Below are positions 1 to 8,705 of a stretch of DNA of 64,000 bases, one piece after another; within the stretch, counting starts at the first letter, position 1, and the number at the start of each line of letters is the position of its first letter. The notes under the pieces were generated by a model that searched no databases, was not told the DNA's origin, and worked only from the letters and a program-made list of their open reading frames with translations. The DNA is from Phycicoccus sp. HDW14 (lineage in GTDB: Bacteria; Actinomycetota; Actinomycetes; Actinomycetales; Dermatophilaceae): positions 3,038,001 through 3,102,000 of the forward strand of contig NZ_CP049935.1 of assembly GCF_011383005.1 (NCBI RefSeq), given 5' to 3'. Made by a program: the position numbers and the translations under genes.

Positions 1-1122
1 CGGCGCGGCCGACGCGCTGGCGTAAGGCCGAAACGCTGAACGGTGCCCCGACCTGGGCGATGGAGTCAGCCGACCCGATGTCGATGCCCATCTCCAAAGT
101 TGACGTGCACACCGCGGTCGTGGGTGCTGCAGGGTCCTTCAGGCGTTCTTCGACGTGCTCGCGTAGGTCCTTGGACAGGTTGCCGTGGTGGGCGTAGAAC
201 TCGTTCGGGACCCGCAACTGCTCACTCGCTTGAGTCAACAGGTCGGTGTACGTCTCGACGGCGGCACGGCTATTGGCAAAGACGAGGTTGTCGCGTCCTC
301 GCATCACCTCGAACAGGTGACCGGCGATGTCCTCTGCGCTCGCCGGCTGGGCTTGGTCCGCCGCTCGCGGGTCTACGTCGACGTAGCCACGGACCTGCAG
401 CAGGAGCTCTCCACGCTCTGCCGCGTCGTCCGTGACGACGAGCACGGTGTCGCCGCCGGGGCGAACGAACCGCGCCGCGCCGGCCATGTCGCCAAGAGTG
501 GCTGACAGAGCAATGCGCGGAATTGTGCGGCGGATGACCAGCTCGGTGCGGTGCAGCAGTGATTGGAGCTGTGCGCCGCGTTCGGTGCCGATGAATGCGT
601 GCAACTCGTCGATGACCACAAACCTGCAGCCACCCAAGATGCGCGCGGCGTCGTTGCCGTGGTTGACGAACAAGGACTCCAGCGACTCCGGGGTGATCAG
701 CAGGATACCGTCCGGGGTCTTGCGAAGCCGTTCCTTATGGGACGCCGCAACATCACCGTGCCACCGGTGGACCGGGACCTCGGCCCCTCGCACAGCTGCT
801 CCAGCCGGGCAGCTTGGTCGTTGATCAGCGCCTTCAGAGGGCCGATGTACAGGGCCTTGACCCCACCACCGGCGCCCTCACCCATCCCACCCGCCAGAGC
901 AGAAACGATAGGGAGCCACGCTGCCTCGGTCTTGCCGCTGGCGGTGGCGGCCGCGACGATGACATCTCTGTCTCCGGGGCCGATAGCAGCTGCGGCGCGC
1001 TCCTGGACCGGGCGCAGCGTCGACCACCCTTGGTCCCATACCCACCGCTGAACCGCGGGGTGGAACTGCCCGAACGCGCTGGAAGGCGCAGATCGCGGTG
1101 AGCCGTCACCGGAGCCTGTCAC
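1..1122 (-). CDS. Lhr/BrxHI-like DEAD/DEAH helicase, N-terminal part, frameshifted
   Basis: This is a superfamily 2 helicase that continues beyond the left edge. The ATP-binding motif ATASGKTEAA lies at residues 59-68, preceded by a W-x-x-LRPVQ Q-motif-like stretch. After a frame change the gene shows motif II DELH, motif III LSATLGD, motif V LEMGIDIG and, at the window edge, motif VI RQRVGRA. The frame breaks in the C run at 784-787; adding one base joins LEQLCEGAEVPVHRWHGDVA smoothly, so I suspect a one-base deletion in the sequence. The gene lies 18 bases downstream of the BrxD-like ATPase gene, the pairing seen for BrxHI and BrxD in some BREX systems. The helicase call is firm; the BrxHI name is an inference from context. 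Confidence 0.8.
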
Positions 1123-1140
1123 GCGCGCCGACCGCTGCGC

Positions 1141-2574
1141 TCAGAGCCTGAAGCTGGAGAGCTCGTCACGATCGTCCGGCTCCGTCCGGACCGGTTGAGC
1201 ACCAACGGCGTTGAGGGTAACCGTCGTCCCGTCACTGGATCCACCCAGTCCGGACGCGCCCAGGCTCGCAGCCGCGTCCTCGGTGTTCTCGGCAAGCGGT
1301 TCGAGGTCCGGGTCGCTTTCGGCCGTGAGGGTACTGCTGGCGACGAGTTCGTCCCAGGACAAGTGGGGGTTCTGCTCGAGGATCGCCAGCAGGTCCAGGA
1401 AGCCCTTGATGGTGTTGCGCGGGGTGCGGAAGTACGCGTCCCCGACGCGGCTGGCGCAGTGCTCCATGTACGAGCGCAGTCCGTGGTCAGGCACGAGGTA
1501 CTGCCCTGGGTCTCCGCTGGCTTGGACGTGCCGCAGCTTCGCCAAGAGCAGGTAGAAGTCCTCTGGGCTCAGGTTCGCCAGCCGCAGAACGGGGCCGGAG
1601 TAGTCGACCATCCCGGCGCGCGCAAACGTGTTCTCGGCCAGCCTCGACTGCAGCGCGGCATACGAGTACAACCCGCGGCGGGTGTCCATCAGGAAGTCAG
1701 GGGTCCCGCCGAAGACGAACCCGAGTCCCTGCGCTGTCCCTTGGAGGCTGTCATTGAGGATGCGCAGGATCTGCTCGTAGTTCGCGTTCCTGGCTTGCGT
1801 GTTGGCCAGCTTGTACAGGTTGACCATCTCGTCGAGGCACACGAGGAGACCGTCGAAACCCGCCAGTCGCACGAACCGGGACATGAGCTTGAGCTGGTCG
1901 TAGAAGTTGGCGTCGTCGATGATGGTCCGCACCCCGAGAGCGGCGCGGGCGTCAGTGCGGGTGGCGAACTCGCCACGAAGCCAACGGACGGCATCCAGCT
2001 TGAGCGTCTCGTCTCCGGTGTCGTGCCCTTGCCAGTACTTGCCGACGACCTCCGCGAAGTCGTATCCGCCTGTGAGCTCGGTCAGGGACGCCAGCCGAGT
2101 CGCGATCGTGACCTCCGGGGTCTGCCCGGTGGCCTTGGCCTCCGCCAGGGCCTGGGTGACGAACCGTTCAACCACGTTGGCCAGCGCACCACCGTCAGGT
2201 TTGGCGCGGGTGGCCATGTTCCGCATCAACTCGGCGTAAAGGCTGCGGGCCTGCCCTCCGGTGGCGTGCAGCCGTCGGTCGGGAGACAGGTCAGCGTGCA
2301 CGGTGACGAGCTTGCGCTGAAGAGCGATGGACCGGACCAGGTGCAGGAAGAAGGTCTTGCCGGACCCGTACTCCCCGATGACGAACCGGCTGCCGGACCC
2401 ACCATCGACGACCCGGTTGATATCCGAGAGCAGCGCTGTCACCTCGGCTGCTCGCCCGACTTGAATGTGGTGCTGCCCAGTCCGAGGGACGACGCCGGCG
2501 CGCAACGACTGCAGGACGGCGTCGCGCTCTCGGGGCCTGATGCGCTCGGCGCTGTCGTTGGTTGGAGTGGTCAT
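1141..2574 (-). CDS. BrxD-like ATP-binding protein (DUF2791 family)
   Basis: The 477-residue protein is a P-loop ATPase with Walker A GEYGSGKT at residues 67-74 and a Walker B-like LDEM at 247-250. The N-terminus (RIRPRERDAVLQSLRAGVVP) and the FVIGEYGSGKTFFL segment are typical of the BREX ATP-binding domain family. Its start overlaps the stop of the TerB gene in an ATGA at 2571-2574, so the two are probably translationally coupled, and the helicase gene follows closely. The family is associated with phage-defence and DNA-processing loci. The C-terminal 70 residues look acidic and low in complexity. No methyltransferase or PglZ gene is seen in the window, so this is not a complete standard BREX locus. 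Confidence 0.8.
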   Translation of the reverse strand: MTTPTNDSAERIRPRERDAVLQSLRAGVVPRTGQHHIQVGRAAEVTALLSDINRVVDGGSGSRFVIGEYGSGKTFFLHLVRSIALQRKLVTVHADLSPDRRLHATGGQARSLYAELMRNMATRAKPDGGALANVVERFVTQALAEAKATGQTPEVTIATRLASLTELTGGYDFAEVVGKYWQGHDTGDETLKLDAVRWLRGEFATRTDARAALGVRTIIDDANFYDQLKLMSRFVRLAGFDGLLVCLDEMVNLYKLANTQARNANYEQILRILNDSLQGTAQGLGFVFGGTPDFLMDTRRGLYSYAALQSRLAENTFARAGMVDYSGPVLRLANLSPEDFYLLLAKLRHVQASGDPGQYLVPDHGLRSYMEHCASRVGDAYFRTPRNTIKGFLDLLAILEQNPHLSWDELVASSTLTAESDPDLEPLAENTEDAAASLGASGLGGSSDGTTVTLNAVGAQPVRTEPDDRDELSSFRL

Positions 2575-4910
2575 GCGAGCAGTCCTTCCAGACCCTCAGG
2601 GTTCATCTCGAGGTCATCGTCACCCTCGATGACCGGTTCACCGGTGGCATCGATTGCGGCTTCGTTCAGCATGTCGATAGCGCCGTCGGGCATCACGCCG
2701 CAAGCCGCGGCAAGGTCATCGAACTCAACGCGGGTCCATGCCTTCCGCTCGGCGAGTACACGGAGAAGGGCAGAGGTCGAGGCATCGAGGCCGGAGATGA
2801 CTCCGCCGGCCGGGGGCGGCGCAACCATCGGAGGAGCAGCTGCATGAATCGTCGCGGTGACGAGCCCACCATCGCCGATGTCGCTGGATCCGCCACGGTC
2901 TGTCGTGGCGGAAACTGGCTCTTGGTCATCCTCGGTGAACAGCGTCCGGAGCAGAGCCGTCACCTCAGCCGTCTCCTCGAGTTTGGTGGCGATCACATCC
3001 TCGTCCAGAACCAGACCAGGAGCGGAGGCCCCGCGCGCGTCAGGTTCGTCTTGCGTCGGGACGGCGAAGCCCGCGGCCTCTGGAGTGGCCTCACGCACCC
3101 GTACGGGACTCGTTGAGGGCCGTGCGGGCTCGGTCATGGACACGTGCAGCCGGCTCGTGACGGAGGCAGGATCCAGCCCGAGAAGCCGGTAGATCTTCCC
3201 CAGTGACGTCACCTCTTCCGGCGAGATGACGCCGTCGGCTGCTGCAACGGTGACGATCAGCTGACCGATGCCTTCCCGCTGAGCGGATGTCAGGGCCTCC
3301 AGGCGCCTCTTGAGACCAGTCGTCTTCAGTTCGTCGTTCAGCAGCCACGTGAGGTGGGCCCTGAGACGGGTCCGCTCCCCCTCTGTCAGGTGCAGTGCAG
3401 CATTGAGGTGCTCGACCAAGTGGGACTGCTCGTCGGGGCTCACGTTGCCGTCCGCAGCCGCGACCACTGCAGCCAGGTGTAGCAGCGTCATGGCTGCGGA
3501 GTACATGGGTGTGGCCGCGGCAGGGCTGACAGGCCCAGTACGGAACAGAACAGCAGGACCCGACGTGACGGGGGCCCCACCCAAGCGGACATCCGGTTCG
3601 ACGCCGACACCGAACTGCCCTAGCAGCGATGCCAGGGCTGTGGTCTCTGGCTTGGACATCTTCGCCGAGTTCGCCACCGGCCACCGCCTCAGGAGCTCGC
3701 CCCCATCGATGACGGCCGCATCTTGCCCGGCCAAGGCCTGCTCGACCCACGAGCGGAACTCCGTCACGGCTGCGTTGCTGGTGGGCAACTCCGCTGGCAG
3801 GAGCGCGGCGCCGGCCAGCGCGTCGCGGGAGGTGGGGTTCGGGTTGCGCCCTACCCAACGGCTGAAGGGGTCGAGCTCGTCAGTCACCCTGTCGAACAGC
3901 TCGCGCAGAGCTCGTCCTGCGGCAGGGCTCTCCAGCACGTCAGGGACGCCAGACATCTCGAGTTCGGCGCCTCCGATCCCCGAACTGGCCGTGTAGTAGC
4001 TGGCCTTCACGGGCCTACCGGTGGGTCGCACCTTCAGTCCGTCTCCGTGCCTCTCTCGGTAGCGGAGGGCGAACAGGGTGGCGAACTCGTCCGGGCACCG
4101 GCTTGCCGGTGTCCTGGGGTAGATCTCCGGGTGATACCAAGCCCACGCCAAGGCCCAGTTCGCGGGAACGGGGTTGCCATCCGCAGCGAAGTCGCCCAAG
4201 GCGACGCGCAAAACCATCGGAACCGGATACGTCTGTCGAAGCAGGGGCGGCGGTGTCGAGATGGCCGCGTCACTCGTAGCCCCGAGCAAGTCGAGAACCG
4301 TCAGGAACTGGGATGCGTACCCCCGGAAGGACCCGTTCTCGCCGTAGACGCCGAGAAGCCGATCCACCTCACGTCGGATGGACCCGACTTCTCCCGTGAG
4401 GGACTTGTCCGCGGCGATGTCGACGAGGGCCCGACGCTCGAGGCCATAGAAGTAGAGGAACACGTACCCGATGGCCGCACGAGGGTTGCTACGTCCACTA
4501 GACAGCCACTCCAGGTAAGCAGCACGAGCGCCTGCACTGAGCCCGGCGTAGGTGGGCCAGTAGCCCAACGTTCGACCCGCAGAGTCCGGGCGTCGTTGAT
4601 CGACGCGCAGGGAGGGGTCGATCAATGACGGCTCGGGATTGACTTTCGGAGAGCTGAGTCCGCGGCCGACATAGACCATGCCGGGCAGCTTGAAGCCACT
4701 CACGGAGACCGGAACACCTTCCGGATACCACGAGGCCGTGCGTGACAGGGCATGCGCGCCCGCACGCCCGGCCACCCTGGCAGGGGACGCAGCAGCAGGC
4801 TGCTTCCCTGTTCTAGTGTGGCCAGCCGCTGGCGCAGGCGGTGCGTCCGGCCGGGATGACCGTGCTTCAGATCCTCGATTCGTCCCGAAGAGCTTGTCCA
4901 AGAAACCCAA
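2571..4910 (-). CDS. TerB-N / TerB / TerB-C domain protein
   Basis: The 779-residue protein has a short low-complexity N-terminus, a TerB-N-like region (about 55-290, including the GLERR helical stretch), a TerB-like helical domain near 470-590 with two VAAADG-type acidic loops (AAVVAAADGNVSPDE and VTVAAADGVISPEE), and a TerB-C-like C-terminus. TerB domains are metal-binding helical modules first known from tellurite resistance, and comparative genomics has linked them to helicase/ATPase DNA-processing modules. Here the gene heads a three-gene unit with the BrxD-like ATPase and the helicase. The start MGFLDKLFG was chosen because the upstream frame does not look coding. The function of the assembly is unknown. 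Confidence 0.75.
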   Translation of the reverse strand: MGFLDKLFGTNRGSEARSSRPDAPPAPAAGHTRTGKQPAAASPARVAGRAGAHALSRTASWYPEGVPVSVSGFKLPGMVYVGRGLSSPKVNPEPSLIDPSLRVDQRRPDSAGRTLGYWPTYAGLSAGARAAYLEWLSSGRSNPRAAIGYVFLYFYGLERRALVDIAADKSLTGEVGSIRREVDRLLGVYGENGSFRGYASQFLTVLDLLGATSDAAISTPPPLLRQTYPVPMVLRVALGDFAADGNPVPANWALAWAWYHPEIYPRTPASRCPDEFATLFALRYRERHGDGLKVRPTGRPVKASYYTASSGIGGAELEMSGVPDVLESPAAGRALRELFDRVTDELDPFSRWVGRNPNPTSRDALAGAALLPAELPTSNAAVTEFRSWVEQALAGQDAAVIDGGELLRRWPVANSAKMSKPETTALASLLGQFGVGVEPDVRLGGAPVTSGPAVLFRTGPVSPAAATPMYSAAMTLLHLAAVVAAADGNVSPDEQSHLVEHLNAALHLTEGERTRLRAHLTWLLNDELKTTGLKRRLEALTSAQREGIGQLIVTVAAADGVISPEEVTSLGKIYRLLGLDPASVTSRLHVSMTEPARPSTSPVRVREATPEAAGFAVPTQDEPDARGASAPGLVLDEDVIATKLEETAEVTALLRTLFTEDDQEPVSATTDRGGSSDIGDGGLVTATIHAAAPPMVAPPPAGGVISGLDASTSALLRVLAERKAWTRVEFDDLAAACGVMPDGAIDMLNEAAIDATGEPVIEGDDDLEMNPEGLEGLLA

Positions 4911-5053
4911 GGCCGTCCCCCCATCTCATCCGCCAGAGACGTGCTCCTGGCTGCGACGCACGCTACCGGAGCCGTCCGACGGAGGGGGCCACCACAGGCA
5001 CGGTCCCGCCGACCTCACGAGTTCTCTAGGCCGGGCAGGCACCCGGTCGGCCC

Positions 5054-5488
5054 CTAGGAAACCAGGAGGTCGAGGGTCTCGAGTCCCGCCCGGCTTCCGG
5101 CCTCGAGCGCACCTTCCATCCAGCCGTTGAACCCGAAGGCGGTGTCGGACTCGGCGGACACAAACCGGCCCTCACTCTCGGCCAGCGCGGACTGGTGCTT
5201 GGCATCGCCTTGCCGGGGGACGAGCCAGGCGTCCTTCTAGGACTCGTTCGTGCGCCAGTCGTGCGCATCGACCTGAACGATCTCCGCCTCGGGGATGAAC
5301 ACGCTAGTCGCGCGCTCGACGGCAGCGGGGTCCGGGAGGTGCAAGGAGTGCCCACCGTTGAAGCCGACGTACAAGTCGCCCACGTCGCTCACGTCCGTAC
5401 GGAAGAACAGGTCAACCCTTCGCCCTCGCCGCAGCCCAGCACGCCCTCCTCGGGGGCGTTTCGCAGGGTTGCCCAGAGCTTGACGCAC
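5054..5488 (-). pseudogene. Flavin monoamine oxidase C-terminal remnant
   Basis: Reading the minus strand gives a stretch from DLYVGFNGGHSL to VSAESDTAFGFNGWMEGALE and then GLETLDLLVS. It matches the order of elements in the C-terminal third of flavin-containing amine oxidases, where the FAD-binding segment precedes a GxIxGAxESG-type helix. A TAG at about 5237-5239 interrupts the reading frame, and the N-terminal FAD-binding domain is absent. It lies just upstream of the TerB gene and is probably a decayed passenger. Alternatives such as a short functional protein seem unlikely. Confidence 0.55.
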
Positions 5489-6406
5489 CGCCCCGGTGCA
5501 GCCCGGTACTCGTGACCCGCTTCGGCTCGGAGAGAGCTGGTTCGAAGTCGAGAGCAGAACCCGGCCCGGTAACGCTCGTTAGCAGGCCGGAAATGCGTCC
5601 TCACGGGCTCATCGTGTGAGGCGACCTCCCGATATGGCGGTCCGGATTGGGGTTGCGATCGCTGCCGGTAACCCGGGGGGCATCTAGTCCCGCGACCTCC
5701 ACAGCGCCAACAGATTGCGGACGGCGGGCGCCCGACCGCATCCTCAACCAGCGGGGCGATGGTTCCACTCACCATGAAGCGCATCGACCTGGCCCTCGCT
5801 GCGAGGGCGTGGGTCTGGACTCCGAGCGATCCTTGCTTGTCGCCAGCACCCGCACCTGCAGGCCGCTCTCGTCCATGCGCCACCGCCAGCCGCCAGCCGC
5901 CAGCCAAGCACTGTCAGGCAGCCCTTGCGTCGGTACGGAGCCCTCCTACGCCCCCTCGGGACTCGAAGAGCACTAACCGGGTTCGTAACGTTCGTTGTCA
6001 GACGGAACGCCTCGGATCGAAGCGATCGTGTGAGCTGACGGACCGCGAGCGCAGCATTCTTGTTCCGCAGGACCAGCAGAGAAGGGGCCGCGCGACCTCG
6101 CGCGCGCGTTAGTGCTCTAAAAGAGTTCTGAAGGAGACGGTTGAGGGGTCGGCCTTTGGACTTCGTCCACGGCCTCCCTTGCGTGGATGAGCGCGCACCT
6201 CATGCTCTCTCCTAAGTGTAATGAGAGTTCTAGCAGGACGCGCGCGCGAGGCGCAATCCCAAACTGGGACAATCGAACTGGAAGTTCTGCTAACGCACGT
6301 TGTCACACCGATTAGTCATGGGGGCTACCGGTCCCACAGCCGGCGACACTCGGAGACAGCAGAGTCCGCTGCTGGCCACCACGCCCCCGGGAGGAAGGGC
6401 CGACGT
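5489..6406. other. Gene-poor stretch with AACGnnCGTT-type motifs
   Basis: I see no convincing gene here; the open frames on either strand have low-complexity or shifted composition. Three short related motifs occur: TAACGCTCGTTAGCAGG near 5576, TAACGTTCGTTGTCAGACG near 5986 and TAACGCACGTTGTCAC near 6291. The first two are followed about 40 bases later by ATCGTGTGAG, so they may be an old duplication. Confidence 0.4.
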
Positions 6407-6637
6407 TCAGCCCTTGGGGATCAGGTCCGCAGCGTCGACGCCCAGGGCGTCTGCGATGGCCCAGAGGCTCGCCAGCGAGATGTTCCGCTCGCCGCGCTCC
6501 ACGCCGCCGACGTAGGTCCTGTGCAGTCCGCTCTCATGCGCCAGCACCTCCTGCGACACGCCGCGCTCCAGACGTGCGCTCCGCACCCGTGCTCCGAACG
6601 CGCGGAGGCGCGTCTCACGGGAGCGGTCAACGGGCAC
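6407..6637 (-). CDS. XRE-family HTH repressor
   Basis: This 76-residue protein is essentially one HTH_3 domain: FGARVRSARLERGVSQEVLA, then the recognition region HRTYVGGVERGERNISL, then LWAIADALGVDAADLIP. It is likely a dimeric DNA-binding repressor. It is transcribed away from the excisionase-like gene at 6709, and a near-perfect inverted repeat lies between the two, so it probably controls both itself and the excision genes. An antitoxin role is an alternative, but no toxin partner is visible. Confidence 0.85.
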   Translation of the reverse strand: MPVDRSRETRLRAFGARVRSARLERGVSQEVLAHESGLHRTYVGGVERGERNISLASLWAIADALGVDAADLIPKG

Positions 6638-6655
6638 CCGACGATCGTCAGCGTG

Positions 6656-6689
6656 TGATGCTTATAAGTCGACAGACTATAAGTATCAT
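6656..6689. promoter_or_regulatory. Operator/promoter between XRE repressor and excisionase genes
   Basis: An inverted repeat with half-sites TGATGCTTATAAGTC and (other strand) TGATACTTATAGTC is separated by GACA, with one gap. It is the only AT-rich patch in the intergenic region and contains TATAAG and TATCAT hexamers that could serve as -10 elements in either direction. The position fits binding by the XRE protein encoded next door. Confidence 0.55.
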
Positions 6690-6708
6690 TCGCGGAGGAG
6701 GTCAGAGG

Positions 6709-6981
6709 ATGGAGCGCACACCAAAGCTCTACTCCGCCGAGGAGGCGGCAGAGATGCTTGGCCTCAAGCGGCGCAAGGTCTGGAATCTCGCGGCCTCGGG
6801 CCGGCTCGAGCACCATCGCATCGATCGACAGCTCCGGTTCACGCTCGCCCAGATCGAGGCGTTCCTCGCCAGCACCGTGGTCCCGGCCGACCAAGGCCGC
6901 AAGGTCCCAGAGCCCTCCGACCTGCGGAGCATGCGAGCCGCGGCAGGAAGTCGTCGACGACGAGGCTCAGGACAGCCATGA
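6709..6981 (+). CDS. Excisionase-like helix-turn-helix protein
   Basis: The 90-residue protein has an N-terminal winged-helix module of the HTH_17/MerR type: YSAEEAAEMLGLKRRKVWNL followed by GRLEHHRIDRQLRFT and a short helix ending IEAFLAS. Such proteins bend DNA at attachment sites or act as regulators. The ATG was chosen because a strong GGAGG lies just before it; a longer frame upstream overlaps the repressor gene. The stop overlaps an ATG (ATGA at 6978-6981) that opens a 16-codon frame running into the next gene, suggesting a chain of coupled small genes. Confidence 0.8.
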   Translation: MERTPKLYSAEEAAEMLGLKRRKVWNLAASGRLEHHRIDRQLRFTLAQIEAFLASTVVPADQGRKVPEPSDLRSMRAAAGSRRRRGSGQP

Positions 6982-7020
6982 AGCGAACCATCGGCATTAC
7001 CAAGATCGGGGCGCCTGCAG

Positions 7021-7272
7021 ATGACTGATCGTTGCGATACGAACACGCAGCCCGAGTCGACCCAGCGCATACGTCGTGGACCGGACACTCGTGACCCCAA
7101 GGTCGAAGCGTGGCTTCGCGAGACGGTGGCCAGAGCGCCGCGACGCACCCCAGAGGAGGTTCGACGGATGGAGGACCTCATGCGACGTGCCCTGACAGCC
7201 CACGCAAGCGCGCAACGGCAGAAGCAGCTTCGTGCTCGCCGCGGAGACACGCCTCATGAGGAGGGCGGCTGA
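7021..7272 (+). CDS. Small hypothetical protein with DPKVEAWLRETV motif
   Basis: This 83-residue charged protein is of unknown function. Its central part, DPKVEAWLRETVARAPRRTP, followed by EEVRRMEDLMRRAL, resembles the middle and end of the next small protein (PDVEAWVEAAVRALPP followed by LTAERRARVEAIL). The two look like tandem paralogues. It overlaps the next gene by one base (TGATG at 7270-7274). It has no signal peptide or membrane segment. I do not recognise a characterised family. Confidence 0.6.
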   Translation: MTDRCDTNTQPESTQRIRRGPDTRDPKVEAWLRETVARAPRRTPEEVRRMEDLMRRALTAHASAQRQKQLRARRGDTPHEEGG

Positions 7273-7450
7273 TGTCTGCAGCCGAGAACAAGGTCAGCGC
7301 GCCCGCCGACGGTCACGCCGCGCGCTACGCCCGGCTCGTCGAGCAGTGCCCCGACGTCGAAGCGTGGGTTGAGGCCGCTGTCCGAGCTCTGCCCCCTTGA
7401 CGGCTGAGCGCCGTGCCCGCGTGGAGGCCATCCTCGAACTCATCGACTAG
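7272..7450 (+). CDS. Small hypothetical protein, paralogue of preceding gene, frameshifted
   Basis: The frame opening at 7272 stops after 42 codons at 7400, directly after the C run 7392-7396. With one more C in that run the protein would continue LTAERRARVEAILELID and end at a TAG at 7448-7450, giving about 59 residues. The restored C-terminus mirrors the paralogue encoded just upstream. This small protein type is common in actinobacterial accessory regions, but its function is unknown. Confidence 0.55.
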
Positions 7451-8101
7451 GTCGCCCGGCCACGGATTCGCCACTTCCGCGACGGGTCCTGACAACGATC
7501 GTTGTCAGGATTTCAGGTGCGGTGGCTGCCTCCGTCCCCGAGCAAATCTGTCGCTGCCTCAGCGGCATCACTGCGCAGCGCCGCTGTCCAGCAGGGCAGA
7601 AGCACCGCTCACTCCTTCCCTACGCGTCGACCCTGGAGCAATGCCGAGCAGGTCTTCCTCGCGGACCGCTGCCTGGCCCACTAGCGGCACGCCTCGCCTT
7701 CCACGACGCTGCGCTCGGTTGGTCGGCCATCCGATCCTTCCGTCGTCGGTTGTCGCCACCTGGCCAGCGGATGGGCTCGACGAGGCACCGGCCGGTGGAT
7801 CGGGAATCCACGCAACAACGTTCATTAGCCCCAGCTACCGGCTGCTCGGCTCTCTAACGTGCGTTGCCGGGCCCTGCAGTCGCGCCTCAAGGCAAGGACT
7901 GCCATCCTCCGACAACGGGCGATACCCGTCCCACCTATGGAGCAAGGACGTCCCCACATGGCAGCGACGAGGACAGCGCGCCACGCGGCCGTCGGCGGTG
8001 CGGGCCTCGCTCCGTGTGGCCGCCCCGCGCACCGGCGCTCAGAGGCGCGGCACGAGCCCGGCCCGTCACAACGTCGGATGACCCCTCAGAGAGGTTGACT
8101 C
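7451..8101. other. Gene-poor stretch with a perfect palindrome
   Basis: No convincing coding frame is seen in 7451-8101. It contains the palindrome at 7487-7510 and another AACGnnCGTT-type motif (TAACGTGCGTTGCCGGG) near 7855. Confidence 0.4.
7487..7510. repeat. 24-bp perfect palindrome
   Basis: The half TCCTGACAACGA is followed immediately by its exact reverse complement with no spacer. The core half-site TGACAACG is also that of the LacI-family operator at 33987. It could be a binding site for a dimeric regulator or a recombination site. Confidence 0.6.
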
Positions 8102-8347
8102 ATGGCTGCACATGTCGAGAACCGCACCACACCCTGGGCCATCCGCCGTTGGTGGGTGGTCCCTGTCGCCGCCCTGCTCACGGTGGCCAACCTCTGGCTC
8201 GCGCTGGTGTTCACGGTGGTCACGGCCATCGTGTTCCGGCGTGACAAGCCCGTGGCCTACACCCTCGGCGCCATCGCCGTGCTGATCGTCCTCGCTCTCT
8301 CCCTCTTCACGGGGGTATCCGGCGGCGGGGTCGGCACGGGTGGTTGA
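8102..8347 (+). CDS. Small two-helix membrane protein
   Basis: The 81-residue protein has two hydrophobic segments (VVPVAALLTVANLWLALVFT and AYTLGAIAVLIVLALSLFTG) separated by a short basic loop (FRRDKP). It also has a short hydrophilic N-terminus and a glycine-rich C-terminus. It is preceded by GAGAGG at a suitable distance. It is probably an inner-membrane protein of unknown function and is the only membrane gene near the integrase. Confidence 0.6.
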   Translation: MAAHVENRTTPWAIRRWWVVPVAALLTVANLWLALVFTVVTAIVFRRDKPVAYTLGAIAVLIVLALSLFTGVSGGGVGTGG

Positions 8348-8512
8348 CCCGGCCGCACCCGGACTGCGCGGGCGTGCAGCGGTGTCCTCGTCGAGCGTGT
8401 AGTCCCGGTCGCTCATCATCCAACGCGCCAACGACATGCGCAGGCCTCGTCGGGCACGGATGCGCGCAGGCGCCCAGGGTTTGATCCGAACCTCGGCGGA
8501 CGACAACCGGAC

Positions 8513-8689
8513 ATGACAGAGCGCCTGCACCGGATCCCCGAAGTCGCCGACATCCTCGGCTGCGGCCGCACCAAGGTGTACGACCTGCTGCAGTCGGGCC
8601 AGCTGAAGTCCGTGAAGGTCGGTTCCATGCGTCGGGTCCACTCCGAGGACCTAGCCACCTATCTCGCCAGCCTTCGCAGATCCAGCTGA
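8513..8689 (+). CDS. Excisionase-like HTH protein (second copy type)
   Basis: This 58-residue protein of the HTH_17 excisionase type reads RIPEVADILGCGRTKVYDLL, then a wing QLKSVKVGSMRRVHSEDL and a last helix ATYLASL. It faces the integrase gene, ending 16 bases from the integrase stop, which is a common place for xis genes. No strong ribosome-binding site is seen before the ATG, so the exact start is uncertain. Confidence 0.75.
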   Translation: MTERLHRIPEVADILGCGRTKVYDLLQSGQLKSVKVGSMRRVHSEDLATYLASLRRSS

Positions 8690-8705
8690 CCCGCAGACCG
8701 GCCTC

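Noticed and set aside
1195..2847. A 550-codon open frame on the plus strand
   Set aside because: It lies antisense to the BrxD and TerB genes, has shadow-type composition (Val/Gly/Arg/Gln-rich) and no domain; the minus-strand genes carry clear motifs.
1141..4910. A complete BREX or tellurite-resistance operon
   Set aside because: No PglZ, PglX, BrxL or TerC/TerD genes are visible; only BrxD- and BrxHI-like and TerB-type proteins are supported.
5571..7870. The AACGnnCGTT motifs as integron attC sites
   Set aside because: Core sites resemble RYYYAAC/GTTRRRY only loosely, no paired R/L box structure of attC length was found, and no integron integrase is present.
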